A model generated the notes under the pieces. The model searched no databases, was not told where the DNA came from, and saw only the letters and a list, made by a program, of their open reading frames with translations. Made by a program: the position numbers and the translations under genes. A DNA stretch of 64,000 nucleotides from Varroa destructor (taxonomy: Eukaryota; Arthropoda; Arachnida; Mesostigmata; Varroidae): assembly GCF_002443255.2 (NCBI RefSeq), contig NW_019211457.1:21153497-21217496 (forward strand), written 5' to 3'. Positions 14,301 through 26,250 of the stretch are shown piece by piece; within the stretch, counting starts at the first letter, position 1, and every line of letters begins with the position of its first letter.

Positions 14301-16089
14301 ATAGCATAGTAGTTTGGGGGGATTTGCTCTCGAAAGATTGGCTGATGGGCGATACAGCCCCGCTTAGTTGACAGTTTCATCAACTTTGATTGAATTTTCG
14401 ATGATACTGATTGGTGAGCTTGATGTGACAACTTTTCCATCACGGCAGATGCAAAAGATTGATCATACCGACAGAGCAGGTCCTTTTACAGTTCACGGCG
14501 CAATTTCGTGAAAGAACTCACACAACTGTTCATTGGACATGAGTGAGATTGTCAAGACTCAGGCTGTCTATCGAAAATATGACAGAGTACCGTTATCTGT
14601 TTACGTTAATGTTTATTTACAGCTAGCTTCGAAATAGATAAATGCAACGTTAACGCGCTACGGCGAAGCAAGAATAACGGATGTGGAATCAATACACTTC
14701 ATACAACTCTGAATAATATATGTAGACCTGTTCCGAACGCATGCCCTAGATAGGAAATCTGTGCCAGGTAGGGCTATAATTGTAGCGATGGTTATGGTAG
14801 CAGGTACATCAATAGTTGCCAATCAGTGATAACACTTTTTTGCATAACTCAACACCGGGCTTTCGAAATAGATTATTATACTGTCGTTCATTTTGCCTAA
14901 ATAAATCGAGCTCGCTTTATATGCTCCTGACAAGTGTCGCTGGTGGTGTAGTGATATTTAGTTCCTGGTACTCTAAATTTTTAAGACATACGATTATTTA
15001 AGTGTGAAGTAATGGAAACTACAGTCAAAAGCTGCTGACTCGAAGGGTAGCACAAAAATAACAGCAGCGATTATAACCTATCGCCGTTTGGGTTGCATGG
15101 TTATCTTGGACGCCCATCATACGTCAGTCATAATCGCTGACCACTACTATTAGAAACGTGGGCGCATACAGTTTGATAAAACGGCTGAAGTGTTATTTCA
15201 CAATGTAAGATGTACTTAATAAACAGTGCGGAAATACAGCAGCACCTATACTATGTCACTAATGTAGAATTCTATTCTATGTCCATATTTTTATATGTGA
15301 CTAAATATGGACACACGCTATTAGATATTAATAGTTTCTGTAATTGAGGGAGACGAATAATCTCCGGTGGAATTCCTGCTGAATCTACTTCATTTTCTAT
15401 CACTTACTAAAATATAGTTACGTTCTGGGAAAAAGTTTTTCAATTAAACTTTCAATTAAAAGTTAAATGTACCAGTATTATTTCAACCGGATAAACCAAT
15501 TTATAAGATTATACGATTTTCGACTATGGAAGTCTGCCCGGGTAAGGCAAAGCCCCTTTGTTTTGCATTTCGGCGGCTTTTTTCCCTTTAAATATTTAGC
15601 AGAATCTCTGAACGCGATCCTTCATATGACAATGAAGTAACATATATAGTAGAGATTGATATATATACATATATAGTTTATTTTGAATGGATCGAGTGGA
15701 GATACTCCCGAACTTGTAGGTTCCATAACAAAACTTGTTATTTACGAAATATAGGCATGCTAATGGATGCGTAGGTGGATTTAGTTATAAATCACGTTCC
15801 TTTTTTATTTCATACATCATATGTATCGGTATAATCTGAAAAAAAACGTGTCAAATAATACATTTTTGCGTACTCGTTCGTAATTATTTTGTCAATGTAT
15901 TTATTATGAATTATAGAATCGAACATTTTTTTTAGTACTTCACAAACGTATCTTTACAAACTACCTTTCTAATTACACAGACTGGAGTTTAATTACCCGT
16001 ACACTATGTTACAGTGACGGTGATTCAAAACTGCCCACAAACTGTTTAGTTGACTCCTGCCTATTTTGCTATGGTTTACGTACCTATTA

Positions 16090-16860
16090 CTTCTGTACAA
16101 CCCAAAATTGCCGCAGCAGGTAAGGGAAGACACATGACATAGAAAAAAGCATTGCAGTGGTAGAGTGAGGAGTGTCTAGGATCATAAGGTTGCGTGTGTC
16201 GGGGGCTGAGTCAAGGCGACTGTACGGTGTTCGTTTGTCACTCTCAGGTAGCAGATCACTCGGAGAAGGGGAGGACGTGTAGCATGGAGTAAGACCAAAC
16301 GAAAATGAGAGGACCACAGGGAAGAGGCACAATGAAACAGAGCGTTGAGAGACCGTTGGAGCCTTAAGATCCCTTTACACAGGAAAATGACTGGTAAGGG
16401 GATGAGTGCGATGTTTGACAGGGAAATCAGTGAACGAAAATAGCAAAAATGTTTAGCTCTGGGGTCTAGGACTGCTGATGGGAGAAAAAAGGAAAACTAG
16501 AGAAAAACAAACCGCCCTATGATTTCAAGAACAAGCATTCCGGAAAGGAAGGAGAGCAGAAGGTAGGTATAGTTGAAGGTTTTTTTGCCCCAAAAATAGG
16601 GTGCACGAGATGAGCACCGTCATTGGCTGCAACGGCGGGCATACATGAATCATACCAGACAGGGCAACCTGAAACTTGGTTTCGCTGGGTATAGTTCCTG
16701 CTTCATCGCAAAGAGAAAAAGTAGACAGATACAGATAGCTCGTTAACTAGTAAAGGAAGGTAAATGGGTGCAGGAGGGACCCTACGAGAGGGGCATCCTC
16801 AAATACGTCAACTCGGACTCAGATGCGGTCAGTAATTGACTTCGCAGTTACAATTGAGGG
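16090..16860. other. Purine-rich, GC-richer block without recognisable gene
   Basis: The plus strand is G/A-rich over about 770 bases (many GGAGA, AGGAAGG and GGGGA words) and stands out from the AT-rich surroundings. Open frames are short and unrecognised. Old repeat or regulatory DNA is possible. Confidence 0.3.
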
Positions 16861-18840
16861 GAAGTAGTTTTCCTTTTTTATTGGAATCACATGTTTGTAC
16901 GTTATTTATTTCACCCTTGTAACCATGTGGCTATTGCTGTTCAATGTGCTATTTAGAAATATGCTTTCTAAAAAGATTTATTTTTAGCGTCATCATTATA
17001 GCCTTTTACCAAAAGAAAAGAGTTAAAAATGATGACCTTCTTATTGCTTTAGGGTATATTTTATACCTAGCAGGGTTAAATTTTGCAAATTCGTTGAATA
17101 TGTCCAGCTCAAAAAAGTCTTCAGACAAATGGATATTTCGCTACGCGGTCACTTGGTCCAGCTACCGTGTGGTAACCAGCCACACCATATATTGCAACAT
17201 ATGTGAAAATGCTAGTTCTTTATGACACGAATATGAGATGCTCTTAGTTATCATAATTATTTATGTCAACTATTCTGGGCCGTTACCTATACGGCTTTGC
17301 TGCAGAGTTGCTTTTTCCTGCGTGTGAACTGACAAATATGTCAATTAGGATTACTTTACCTAAGTTTGCCCCCGTTGGGACTGCCTTGCACCACTTTAGT
17401 TTCCATTGTAACAATAAAAACCGTTGCAATACAAATACTTTATGTTGTAATCAAATTGAGCAGATAAACTATGCAGTTATATATTAATGCTAAAAAACTT
17501 AACAACTTTTTATCCCCAAACTTGATAGAAAAAGCAAACATTTGTGAGCCTACAAAGTATTCTTTAAAGCTATACAATTTTTTTGATAAAATATTTAGAC
17601 TCATCCAAGCAAATAAAACGATGTGTATCATTGAATTTGAATCGGAGAAATTGAGCACCTACAGCCAACCATACTGATACCATATTCTGTAATTGTTTAA
17701 ACCACTTGTTGATTAGGTAATTCAATCTCTAGAAAAAAAATACATGTGTTAAATATGGGTTTTTTACTAGTGTGGTGCGAAGTTGGACGAAATGGGGACA
17801 AAATTGCATCACTTTTCTCGACAATAAAAAAAAGTGTCCTAAATAGATATGACAAATTATATATACTCAAAATGTGTTTCCTTTCATGCGATAAATAGCA
17901 AAATTAATTGTGATAATATTCTCCATGAGAATGAACCCATATCGGACGTTAGACGGGGAAAAATTATGCAATCTTGGGAGAGTTGATAGTGATTTATAAT
18001 ATTTGTTTTAAATGCTATTCGACCGATTAGGTTTTTCGTTCCATTCTATCGTTCTTTAAACTTAGTACGATATTTTTTTCACCACACTGATATTTTATGT
18101 GGCTCAATATCATGCTTGTAACAAAACAGCAACCGGCTTTGAAAGAGCTCAACTCAACTCTGCTGCGCAGGGAACAATATGGATGCGAAGCCCAGGGAAT
18201 TGTTGGTTCCAGTCTGCCATATATGTAGCATATTATGCCAATTAAGTAAGGTTGTTTATAAACTATAATACCTGGAAGCACAATAAAGCTTTTACAGATC
18301 GCTTTGGTGCTATAAAAAGGGAATATATTCACGTTAGCGTTATCATGTTTATATTAGAATGAAGTTCCTTTTACCATGTATTTTGTAAACGTTTGCCTGT
18401 CATAGAGCCATTATAGATAAGGATAACTGCACACGCTGTGTAAATTCTTCATGAATATTTGCAGTAATATCACGGCCACATGATGACATGAATGCGCACT
18501 GCAGCACTAGTGGCGAGATAAAGCCGTCAAAATAGCCCAGCATACAAACGATATGGGCAAATATATATATATATATGGTGCTGGTCACGCTGTCTACATA
18601 TTTGTCATTGAGTCAATGAGCTAATACCGTAACGGGAAAGACAGACAGACAAAGAACTGGATCAGATCACCAAGAATCGGATACAGCATCTAAATGCTTA
18701 TATATACATGGATGTGTATCTACGGCACTAATTGCTGCTCAGAGCTGCTAGCGAAGCGTGAAGGACGATGCACAGTCCCAGCTGCTGTGTTGGTGAACGT
18801 GTACGATCTTCAGTGTGATAGGCTATACCTCTATATATGC

Positions 18841-18966
18841 GCAGGGTGGGGCAAAAGTCATTCAAAGATACATGTTATATATATTGCACCGATGAAAAAT
18901 TGAAATGCTCTTAATATCAGACCATTTTTATTTCATATTCTTTGTATACATATAAAAGTGCAAAAA

Positions 18967-19022
<56 letters not shown>
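18841..19022 (+). repeat. Dispersed repeat, family B, copy 2, with (TA)27 tail
   Basis: This copy begins GCAGGGTGGGGCAAAAGTCA and aligns imperfectly with the copy at 8386 over about 100 bases. It leads into an uninterrupted TA run of 55 bases (18968-19022). A long TA run in the same relative place in both copies suggests the microsatellite belongs to the element. Confidence 0.55.
18968..19022. repeat. (TA)27 microsatellite
   Basis: This is a perfect TA dinucleotide run of 55 bases, the longest simple repeat I see in the window. It is probably polymorphic and hard to assemble. Confidence 0.97.
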
Positions 19023-19025
<3 letters not shown>

Positions 19026-19717
19026 GCCTATTCAACAGTTCTTAACTTGATTAAAAAAAACTTGACGACATAATTGCAAGGAAGTCTACCTTTGGGAATT
19101 AATAGTCTACCCACATTATATTGGCAATTGCGCCGCATCTGGGCGGAGTAAACAGGTGCGTCCATAACGTAATGGATGCTGTTGCACAGCTTGCTATACT
19201 ACATATTATATGACAAAGGATCCGTGTTTTTTCTTAACGCACGCAGGTAACTGTACTGTCCTCTTTTGGTATTGCTGCTAGTTGTCGTTTTAAAGCGTAT
19301 GCCATCGTACGATACGGTTAATGAGTCAAGTAAGCAAAATTTAGACGTTTTTTCCAAACTCTACGCTCTACATAGCATTGATAATTATTTCAAGCAGGTA
19401 TAGTATTTATATCAATTATCGATCGTACTATTTTTTTCGTGGGTTACGCCCTTCTGTGTTAGCGATTTTGTCTCCAAAGTTTGAATGTTTTATTTAAAAA
19501 ACGGAAACCCTTCCTTTTCTTAAACACTACAGATTGCTCAAAGTATTATTTTTTTCAAATTGCGGCAATTTTGATGTCTATTTTAATTTCATGGTAAACA
19601 TCTATACAGCTAGGGATGAATATGAACATCAAATGTTAGGGATATATATATGTGTGTCACCTAAATTTACTATAGGATACAGACAATTCAACCTTAGGAT
19701 CGCATTTGAACTCTTAC

Positions 19718-19935
19718 TTGGGTCTGGGTGAGTCCTAAAGACGCTGCAAGTTCAGCCCTCTCAGGGAGGGCGAGATACTGCGTCCTTTGGAATCTCCTAT
19801 TTAATTGCTGTAGTTGCAAACTGGAGTATATTGTTCGTGGTTTACGCATTTTCTTTCCTTTGGGGCCCGGGGTATTGCCTTGTGGCGTTTGGGCCCCGCC
19901 AGCAGATCCTCGAAGCGCGTCGTCCATTGACTTAT
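19718..19935 (-). CDS. Dll: Distal-less homeobox protein, exon 2 (homeodomain residues 1-44)
   Basis: This is an internal exon of the homeodomain transcription factor Distal-less (Dlx in vertebrates), which specifies distal limb and sensory appendage fate in arthropods and acts in the nucleus. It reads two bases completing a split codon, then 72 codons. These are a 28-residue Gly/Pro linker with [10 protein letters not shown], then homeodomain residues 1-44, including [17 protein letters not shown] and [20 protein letters not shown]. As I recall, this stretch is the same as the fly homeodomain. The exon stops at Gln44 with minus-strand donor GTAAGAGT, the known intron position inside Dlx homeoboxes. 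The acceptor is ATATTATTTCAG just above 19935. An ATG at 19927 is internal, not the start. Trp48, Gln50 and Asn51 of the recognition helix are in the missing next exon. The phase matches exon 1 at 45726. The family call is nearly certain. Confidence 0.98.
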
Positions 19936-20439
19936 CTGAAATAATATTGGATAGTGAGTACGTGATTGCAGAGAAGCGATACAGTAACTGAAACTTTACT
20001 TAACAAGGTCAGCCATCAAGATATACAGCACAATGTTTTTTCTATTTTAGAATCTGAGCTGCAGGCTTGGTCATAACGTCGATTTCAAGTCGAATTTCCC
20101 ATCAGTCGCTTTTGAACCAACAACAAATATTTTATATATGGCCCTATATACAACTAGATTTACCGAACATAACAAGCTCACCAAAGAAAGCCTTGGAACC
20201 ATGCTTGATTCACCCGATGCATATTATCTGCATACACAGAAACTGTGCGTTGTTATTCTACTAATGAGTTCGTGTATGTTTTGTAATTAATATTCGTTTC
20301 GATTTATTAGATAAATTTTACTAAGCAATTTCTAGCAATGGGGATAGCTGATTTCACTTCTGGTTGACAGAGAACTAATTTAATTTTAATCCGTTTTGGC
20401 AGTGATGTATTCTCAATTATGTAGTTGTGTGGCTTGTCT

Positions 20440-20960
20440 TTTACAGTAGCGCCCCATTATTCTTACTATTCCCATTATTGGCGTTAAGCCCCGCTGCACT
20501 TTTCTCCCTATTGGCTGTTGTCTGCACAGGGACTGCCCAGACTTCTAGTGGGCTAAAAGTTGCTGTGCAGTCAGAGAGTGGATCATCGTTAGGTCTCTTA
20601 CGGACGTAGGGGGTGGTTTAAGCCGCTCCCCAACAGTGCAAACAAACAACAAATTGAATTTTACATGCTTTGGTGAATTTCAATTTTTGCGTTTACGGTT
20701 GTTGGCCTGTCGGATTGATAGATCCGTCGACTCTAAACGAAGCTGACAAAATAGGTAAGCGACGGAAGGCACGCAATGGTCTTGACCAACTCTACCATCG
20801 TCAATGACGCCCGCAATAGTAGTCTCGACAAGGATAAGATCATTGGAAAAATAACACTTACAGCCACCGGTGCCTACAACGATGCCATATAGTATGTAAG
20901 ACTCAATGCAGGCTTTCTCCAACGCGGGTGGGATTACAGAGCCAAGTGCTCAGACTATAT
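20440..20960. other. GC-richer block about 0.5-1.0 kb upstream of exon 2
   Basis: This block has higher G+C than its surroundings. It includes a 58-codon stop-free stretch on the minus strand (20617-20444) and a similar one on the plus strand. Neither reads as a known protein, and no convincing acceptor and donor pair frames the minus-strand stretch. A regulatory element or an alternative exon is possible. I favour noncoding. Confidence 0.3.
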
Positions 20961-21473
20961 GCGACTGTACTCGGTCGAGTGATTTTTTACTTCGCTCCGC
21001 GGATCACTGAGCGTCTTCTTTTGAACGTCGCGTTCGCGTTATTTGTAAGGATTGGACATGGAAACCTATGTCCACTAGCTTAAGAGACACTTTTTTAACT
21101 AGGCAGCAAGATAATGTTCTGCATTGTACTTTATAAAATGGCCAGCACAACTATATCTTACATGATAAATAGTAGAGAAAAAATCTAAATTTTCGAGCGA
21201 ATCCAAGAAAAAACAAATAACATAGCGCCCTTGATATATAGATACTAAGAGAGCCATTACAGTAGCTAAAAGAACGATCTACGGATACCAAGAACAGGTC
21301 TGCACGTGAACTCACAATTAAGTAAAAAGTAAGTTATAGTTTGTGGAGCGTCAATTTTAATTGTAAATTTACCTCCGTCCCTAACGTTTTCGGTAACGGT
21401 AAACTCGCTTTTTACGCAAATTTGCTTTCCCGACCGACGTTCCTGTTCTGGGCACAATTCTATTATTCCATAA

Positions 21474-21543
21474 ATATTTGATATACTGCAGCTTTAATTT
21501 TTTTACCATACATATTTGATATACTGCAGCTTTAATTTTTTTA
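21474..21543. repeat. Perfect 32-base direct duplication, period 38
   Basis: The 32-base unit starting ATATTTGATATACTGCAGCT at 21474-21505 is repeated exactly at 21512-21543, separated by six bases. Exact identity suggests a recent slippage or duplication event. Confidence 0.95.
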
Positions 21544-21970
21544 AGAGCCACTTGCTGCAAGATGTACCCTTTCTATTACTCTTATCTTTTCCACAGTATA
21601 TTTCTCTTATGTTTCCTGCTTCATTGAGTAAATCTAAAGAACGGTTATTCTTAAATAAGGACTGGTGACCTGTCGTGAACCTAACAATCGAGTGTAAGAT
21701 AAAGCAAATAGAGATGTCACTGATATATCAAAATTGTAATTGTAAAATGGGTAGGATTTTTTACTAAATGCATTAGAGATTTGTCTTGGGAAGATATGCG
21801 CGAAAGATGAAGCTGATTGGCCGGATAATTGAGGGAAAGGTTCGCTTTTATCCAATAAATCGTACCTGTTACTTTGATCGACAACAATTTTTTTCCTCTT
21901 TTTCCATGTTTAAAAACCACGCCGTACTAGCGCTTACAAACACCAAGACGGTCATCAGCATTGTCGGCCA

Positions 21971-22130
21971 TCTCTGTGATAGCGCAATAAGTAATGTGGT
22001 TGTATGCTGAACTTAAGGACACGTGGTGGTCTAGATTCGAATCCAAACGAAGATGCACTTCGTTTCGTGCTAAGGAGCAGTCATCTGATGCAATTCCTAA
22101 CCGTTTAAGTACTAGACGTAAAACCAGACA
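21971..22130 (+). repeat. tRNA-derived SINE-like element, copy A
   Basis: This is one of three copies of the same family (others at 41520 plus and 63424 minus). It has a pol III A-box-like TAGCGCAATAA (21980-21990, 10/11 to the consensus TRGYNNARNNG) and a B-box-like GATTCGAATCC (22034-22044, 10/11). Downstream the copies share ACTTCGTTTCGTGCT, an AGTCATCTGATG-like stretch, CCTAAC and CGTAAAAC. It is not a functional tRNA, because the acceptor stem does not pair. It is probably a retroposed element. Confidence 0.7.
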
Positions 22131-22374
22131 CGAAAGAAATGTGATATATCACCAGTGTAAATATTGTGTTGCGTGAACAAGTACTCTCAATTTGTGTTTC
22201 TTGAATAAAGTGTGTTTAACGTATATTTCATGGAAAACTGTGTAAAGTATAGTGTAAATCATAGCTATTATAATCATGGCTGGTCGTTATTTAACGTTAC
22301 CACTGTTATGACTATTATTCGCTTTTTACCTTTAAACTGGCAAAATGTGTTAATGGCAAAACAAACGCGGGGCG

Positions 22375-22495
22375 AAGGCCGCAGGTGGTGCTCTAGTACT
22401 AGACTAAAAACATTTAACTCTATTATAGCGGAGGAGAAAGCACTTCGGCTCAACTTTAGTCGAATGCATGCGCGAAGCCACCATCTGGCGAACAG
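22375..22495. promoter_or_regulatory. Two CTCF-like motifs, candidate
   Basis: AGGTGGTGCT (22383-22392) differs by one base from the fly CTCF core AGGTGGCGCT. The minus-strand CGCCAGATGGTGGC (22490-22477) matches most of the metazoan CTCF core. They lie about 95 bases apart in a GC-richer patch 2.5 kb upstream of exon 2. This is motif evidence only. Confidence 0.25.
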
Positions 22496-23171
22496 CAACC
22501 AGCAGTCAGGTACGCTTTGCAGAGTTCGCACATGTCCTGCCATACCTCAGTTCGAATGCTTCCTAATGCACATCGAATATGCACATGAAACGGCACCCAT
22601 GTCTATAGCGCCGTAACATAAATGAGCCGCAAAATCCTTAGAAAGGTTTATATCTTTAATTCTATTTTGAGACAACAAAATAGTATCCTATTGAATGTTG
22701 ATCTTAGCTAGTGTTTGTCTTACTTTATGGTATTTAAATATCTTTTCACACATCTGCACCGTTATGTAGTGTGTGCATATTTAACGCTGCAGCTACAATT
22801 TTTTGTATCATTTGTACAGAGCAAGTGATAACAGATTCGGCAGAGAAACCGAGAAAATGGGTAATTCTTGATGGATCATGGCTTTCCTAGTGAGAGCATG
22901 CTGAAACCGGTTCATAGTACAATTTCATTGCAGTAAGAGAACTCTACTTCAGTGTTTATCTATTAGTTAAACCAGGTTTACTGATACACAAGCAACGAAC
23001 GAAGAAGGTAAATAGCTGGAAATTTAAGCCACTATGCAGTGCATCCCTGTAGGCTTCATAAGCTCTATGTGCACCACTAATCTCACCTGTCAATCCAGGT
23101 AGAACATATTTATCATATATCCGGCAGCAAACGGTCTCCTTTCTCTTATTTTATAAAAACATTCAGCAAGA

Positions 23172-23275
23172 CTAATAAGCGTGCCGGGAACAGAAATTCA
23201 AACCCGGTTGGTAACCGCAGAAAATGACAGGCATTCAACAACGTGCACAGCCAGAAAGCCATACTGTCATATGGA
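23172..23275 (-). repeat. Possible tRNA-derived fragment
   Basis: The minus strand reads as a tRNA-like stretch with an A-box-like TGGCTGTGCACGTTG and a B-box-like CCGGGTTTGAATTTC. It differs from the main SINE-like family. No complete cloverleaf forms by eye, so a degenerate SINE is likelier than a tRNA gene. Confidence 0.3.
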
Positions 23276-23927
23276 TAATAGATATCAGATTAGCGTCATT
23301 ATAACGAGGAATCCCGAAAACGTAATCACTAAATGGAAACATTAAACGACGATAATACCGCTAATAACGGCGTATGAAAGACAGGACTCACATAAACATA
23401 CAACTCTAGCTAGCCGAATCGACTTCGTATTTCACTTACTCCAATTACGTTTATTAAACTAATCTATGTACATTTATGAAACGCAAAGCATAAAAATAGG
23501 TTGCACATCGTCTACGCGAAAACAGGCATGTCGCCGCCGCCGAACTGTTATAATTATGTTCGTAAATATCAAATTCCTGGTAGTCATTGAACTGCGTATA
23601 ACATTTTAAAGTACTTGATGCTACGTTGATTATATACTGTACTCAACAGTATTTTTTGTTGTCCAGAGCTGTCCATGCCTGCCTTTGACAGTGTCCTTAA
23701 TGAATGTAAATAAAATTGTGATAAACGTATTACAATGCACATGTATTGTCTGTCGAAAAGTATCGTACCCCAAACAAGTTATGGAGATTTCGAAACCGTA
23801 CTTTCGAAATATTCCTGGTAACTCAGGATTCGTTATTAAAGCAACAATCATATGTAAACAATGCACGAAAAGTAGGAGCCTTCGTTTGATAGCGTCAGCA
23901 CCGCGAAGCATAGAAAATTTCCTCAGC

Positions 23928-24340
23928 TCAAGATTTAACCCGACCCCATGCGACAGCCACTAAATTTATAGAAGTTACTAGACGACACGCGGTGAACGGC
24001 CCGTAACATAGCAGCGGTCCTAACAAGAAGCCATAGCCAGTTAAATGGCCATGACACCGGCGTTGTTGGCCTGTACTGCACGGAACACAGGCAAGTAGTA
24101 GCGAACTGCCCACTGGATGCTGGACAACCGCACTGGCAAACAAATCTCAGGTCACAGAAGCGCAGAAAAGAGCAGACGGTTGATGCTCGGCTTCGCATCG
24201 CTACCGTCACACAGCGCTGAAGCCGCTCTAGTGAGCGAAGCGTCAGTGGTGCCAAAAGAGGCAGGCGTATGGACCACAGGGCCGACAGGGATCACTGTGC
24301 CAACTCAAGCATTCTACCCGGTTTTGTTGCTTTCATAAGT
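23928..24340. other. GC-rich island about 4 kb upstream of exon 2, function unknown
   Basis: About 400 bases with many CpGs stand out from the AT-rich surroundings. Both strands have stop-free stretches of 70-106 codons, as expected where stops are rare in GC-rich DNA. None resembles a known protein. It could be an enhancer, an unrecognised exon or a repeat. Confidence 0.35.
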
Positions 24341-25421
24341 TCTCCCGCTGTTAGCAAAAATAGCAAACGTTGACGGGTCAACAGCAGCGGCAGTATACAA
24401 CAATCAACAACAAACTCTATGCCCACGGCCACCCATATGCCAGTCAGTCACTGTTCTGTTAGTGCTGCTGACAACACCACATTGTATTATTAACACATTT
24501 CCCTAGATTGTCATCGATGCAAAAAACCGTCGTCGAATAAAACCATAACACAGTAATACTACAATACGGTTATTAGGTGGAAAGCAGACGGTGTGTTTAC
24601 TGTAATACGCCTAACCAACTAATATTTAATCTACTCCGCGCCAAGTTAAAGCAGTAATCTGACTTTTTACTAATATATTATGTGTGAAAATGTACATAAG
24701 GTGAAAGCAGAATGCTTCTCACTCTATAGAGCAAGTGAGACGTTACATATGCTACAGGTAGCAATTTATAATTCAGTTCCGGTTTTAACCAGAACTCGAA
24801 TTTGTAGTAATCTTTTTTCTTGTTCTACTAAGGCTGCTGTGTAGCATATACTGTTATAATTATAGCGTGTGCCAATTACGATCACTTTGTCCGCTAACTG
24901 CTTTTTAATCAAAAAAAAAGCATGTTTATGTGACGAAATTTCTTTTTCATTTAAAATTGTGAGGAAAGTGCAAAAAACACCTTTTGTTGATTTTCTGAGA
25001 TTTAAGAGTTGAGGGACAGCGTAATGCATTAAATCTTGCTTTAAGAGTCAAATATAGTGTGTACAAAATGCGTGACATGTTATCAACAGAAGATCAAACG
25101 ATAAGGAAGAGTAGAGCATGTTGTTTTGTATCATACGGTCTATCTCAATATAGCTGAGAAGATGTCAGAGCTGTCCTTTCCACTTAGGGGCGCCTTTTAC
25201 TCTTTGTCCTACGGTTCTACTATCGCGAAAGAGTATTATATACGAGCAGTTTATCTTAGTGAAACTTAATCCAAAGAACGAAGAAATAAGTTGAATGATA
25301 AAATTCATGTTTCTTGTTCGTTCCTTCAAAAGAGATGAGTGCAACTTAGCGAACCCTGCTGTAAGCACGGTAGATGTTTAAAGGTCCGATGGAATTTCAA
25401 GTTTTAAGTAGCCTCTACTAC

Positions 25422-26250
25422 TAGGCTGTGCTAAGCGAACATGCTAGTTTCGAAAATCAACGCTCAGTAGTTAAGTTTTTGTTCCTCGTATGCCATAGCG
25501 CTGCGGAAATTTATAAAAAATTGGCGAAGACATTAGGCAAGAAAGCCTTAAAGGAACGCACAGCACGTAACTAATGCAAATGTTTTCAGAACGATGATTA
25601 GAGTATTGGAGACTAGCGAAGGGGTAATCAGGTGCCGGAACCTGAACGATAAACACGCATTGCCACGATCGAGAAAGCTCTTACGAAAGCAGAGCTTGGG
25701 GCATTTCACATGTGACTTGTTAGAGAACTATAACCCAAGCACTGAATATGCGAAATTTAAGTGAAAAATGACTTACTTATGAATTAGCCCTAGGCCAATT
25801 AAGAATACGTGTTGTGCACTCTGTGTGCAATTTGCGAAACTTTAATTAACGAAAAAGTAGCCTGGAACATACGGCGCGCTTCAATCTCTCTCGCTGCCGA
25901 ACCGGGACCAAGCGAGAGAATGATTTCGCTCTGCGGAGATATTGAGCTCAGTAACAATGTAGGGTAAATTCGGATGTAAGATGATGGTAGTGCTTTTAGT
26001 AGACATCGGGAGCATCTGCCACTCTGAGATACTTGCCGAAAATAAACCAATAAACACAGCCTTTAAGAAACTTTAAGAAACTCATGCACTATTAGCACGG
26101 TAATTGACAGTACGCAATCTGATTACATAATAACGACACCGGACCTCTCATGCTCTATGCCTCATTTGCTCTTTGGATTGAGCAGACGAATGAATGTCCA
26201 ACACTGACTTCAATCCGCGTGTTCTCCAGATATAAGTTTGTGTGTTAACG
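25422..26250 (+). mobile_element. Decayed mariner-family transposon, copy 1
   Basis: TAGGCTGTGCTAAGCGAA at 25422-25439 resembles mariner terminal repeats, which start TTAGGTTG. Just inside, the plus strand reads VKFLFLVCHSAAEIYKKL, like the N-terminal helix-turn-helix of mariner transposases. It then reads IATIEKALTKAELGAF and, at about 25985-26070, VDIGSICHSEILAENKP followed by INTA. The last resembles the catalytic-domain segment after the second Asp (family pattern D-x-x-G-x-x-x-x-E-x-L-x-x-x-x-x-x-N). The frame shifts repeatedly and meets stops. It aligns over most of its length with the copy at 33049. No active enzyme is possible. The 3' end is uncertain. Confidence 0.7.

Larger units (their letters stand above)
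1..19717 (-). other. Dll: Distal-less intron 2 (partial, runs off the left edge)
   Basis: This stretch follows the donor after exon 2 (minus strand GTAAGAGT, 19717 downward) and should be intron 2 of the minus-strand Dll gene. I looked on the minus strand for codons of the missing homeodomain end (V-K-I-W-F-Q-N) and found none, so the acceptor and final exon should lie outside the window and the intron is at least 19.7 kb. The content is AT-rich, with TTG-rich, AAC-rich and (AT)n microsatellites and two copies of a dispersed repeat. GC-richer blocks at 2281-2680 and 16090-16860 have no recognisable product. I see no other gene here. Confidence 0.8.

Noticed and set aside
14135..14443. 102-codon minus-strand frame in intron 2
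   Set aside because: The translation is unrecognised and the length is within chance expectation. A GTATGT donor-like word inside it is not enough to call an exon.
22212..22616. 134-codon plus-strand open frame
   Set aside because: It opens at a GTG, part of it overlaps GC-richer DNA where stops are rare, and the translation resembles nothing. Several frames of 100 or more codons are expected by chance in 64 kb of this composition.
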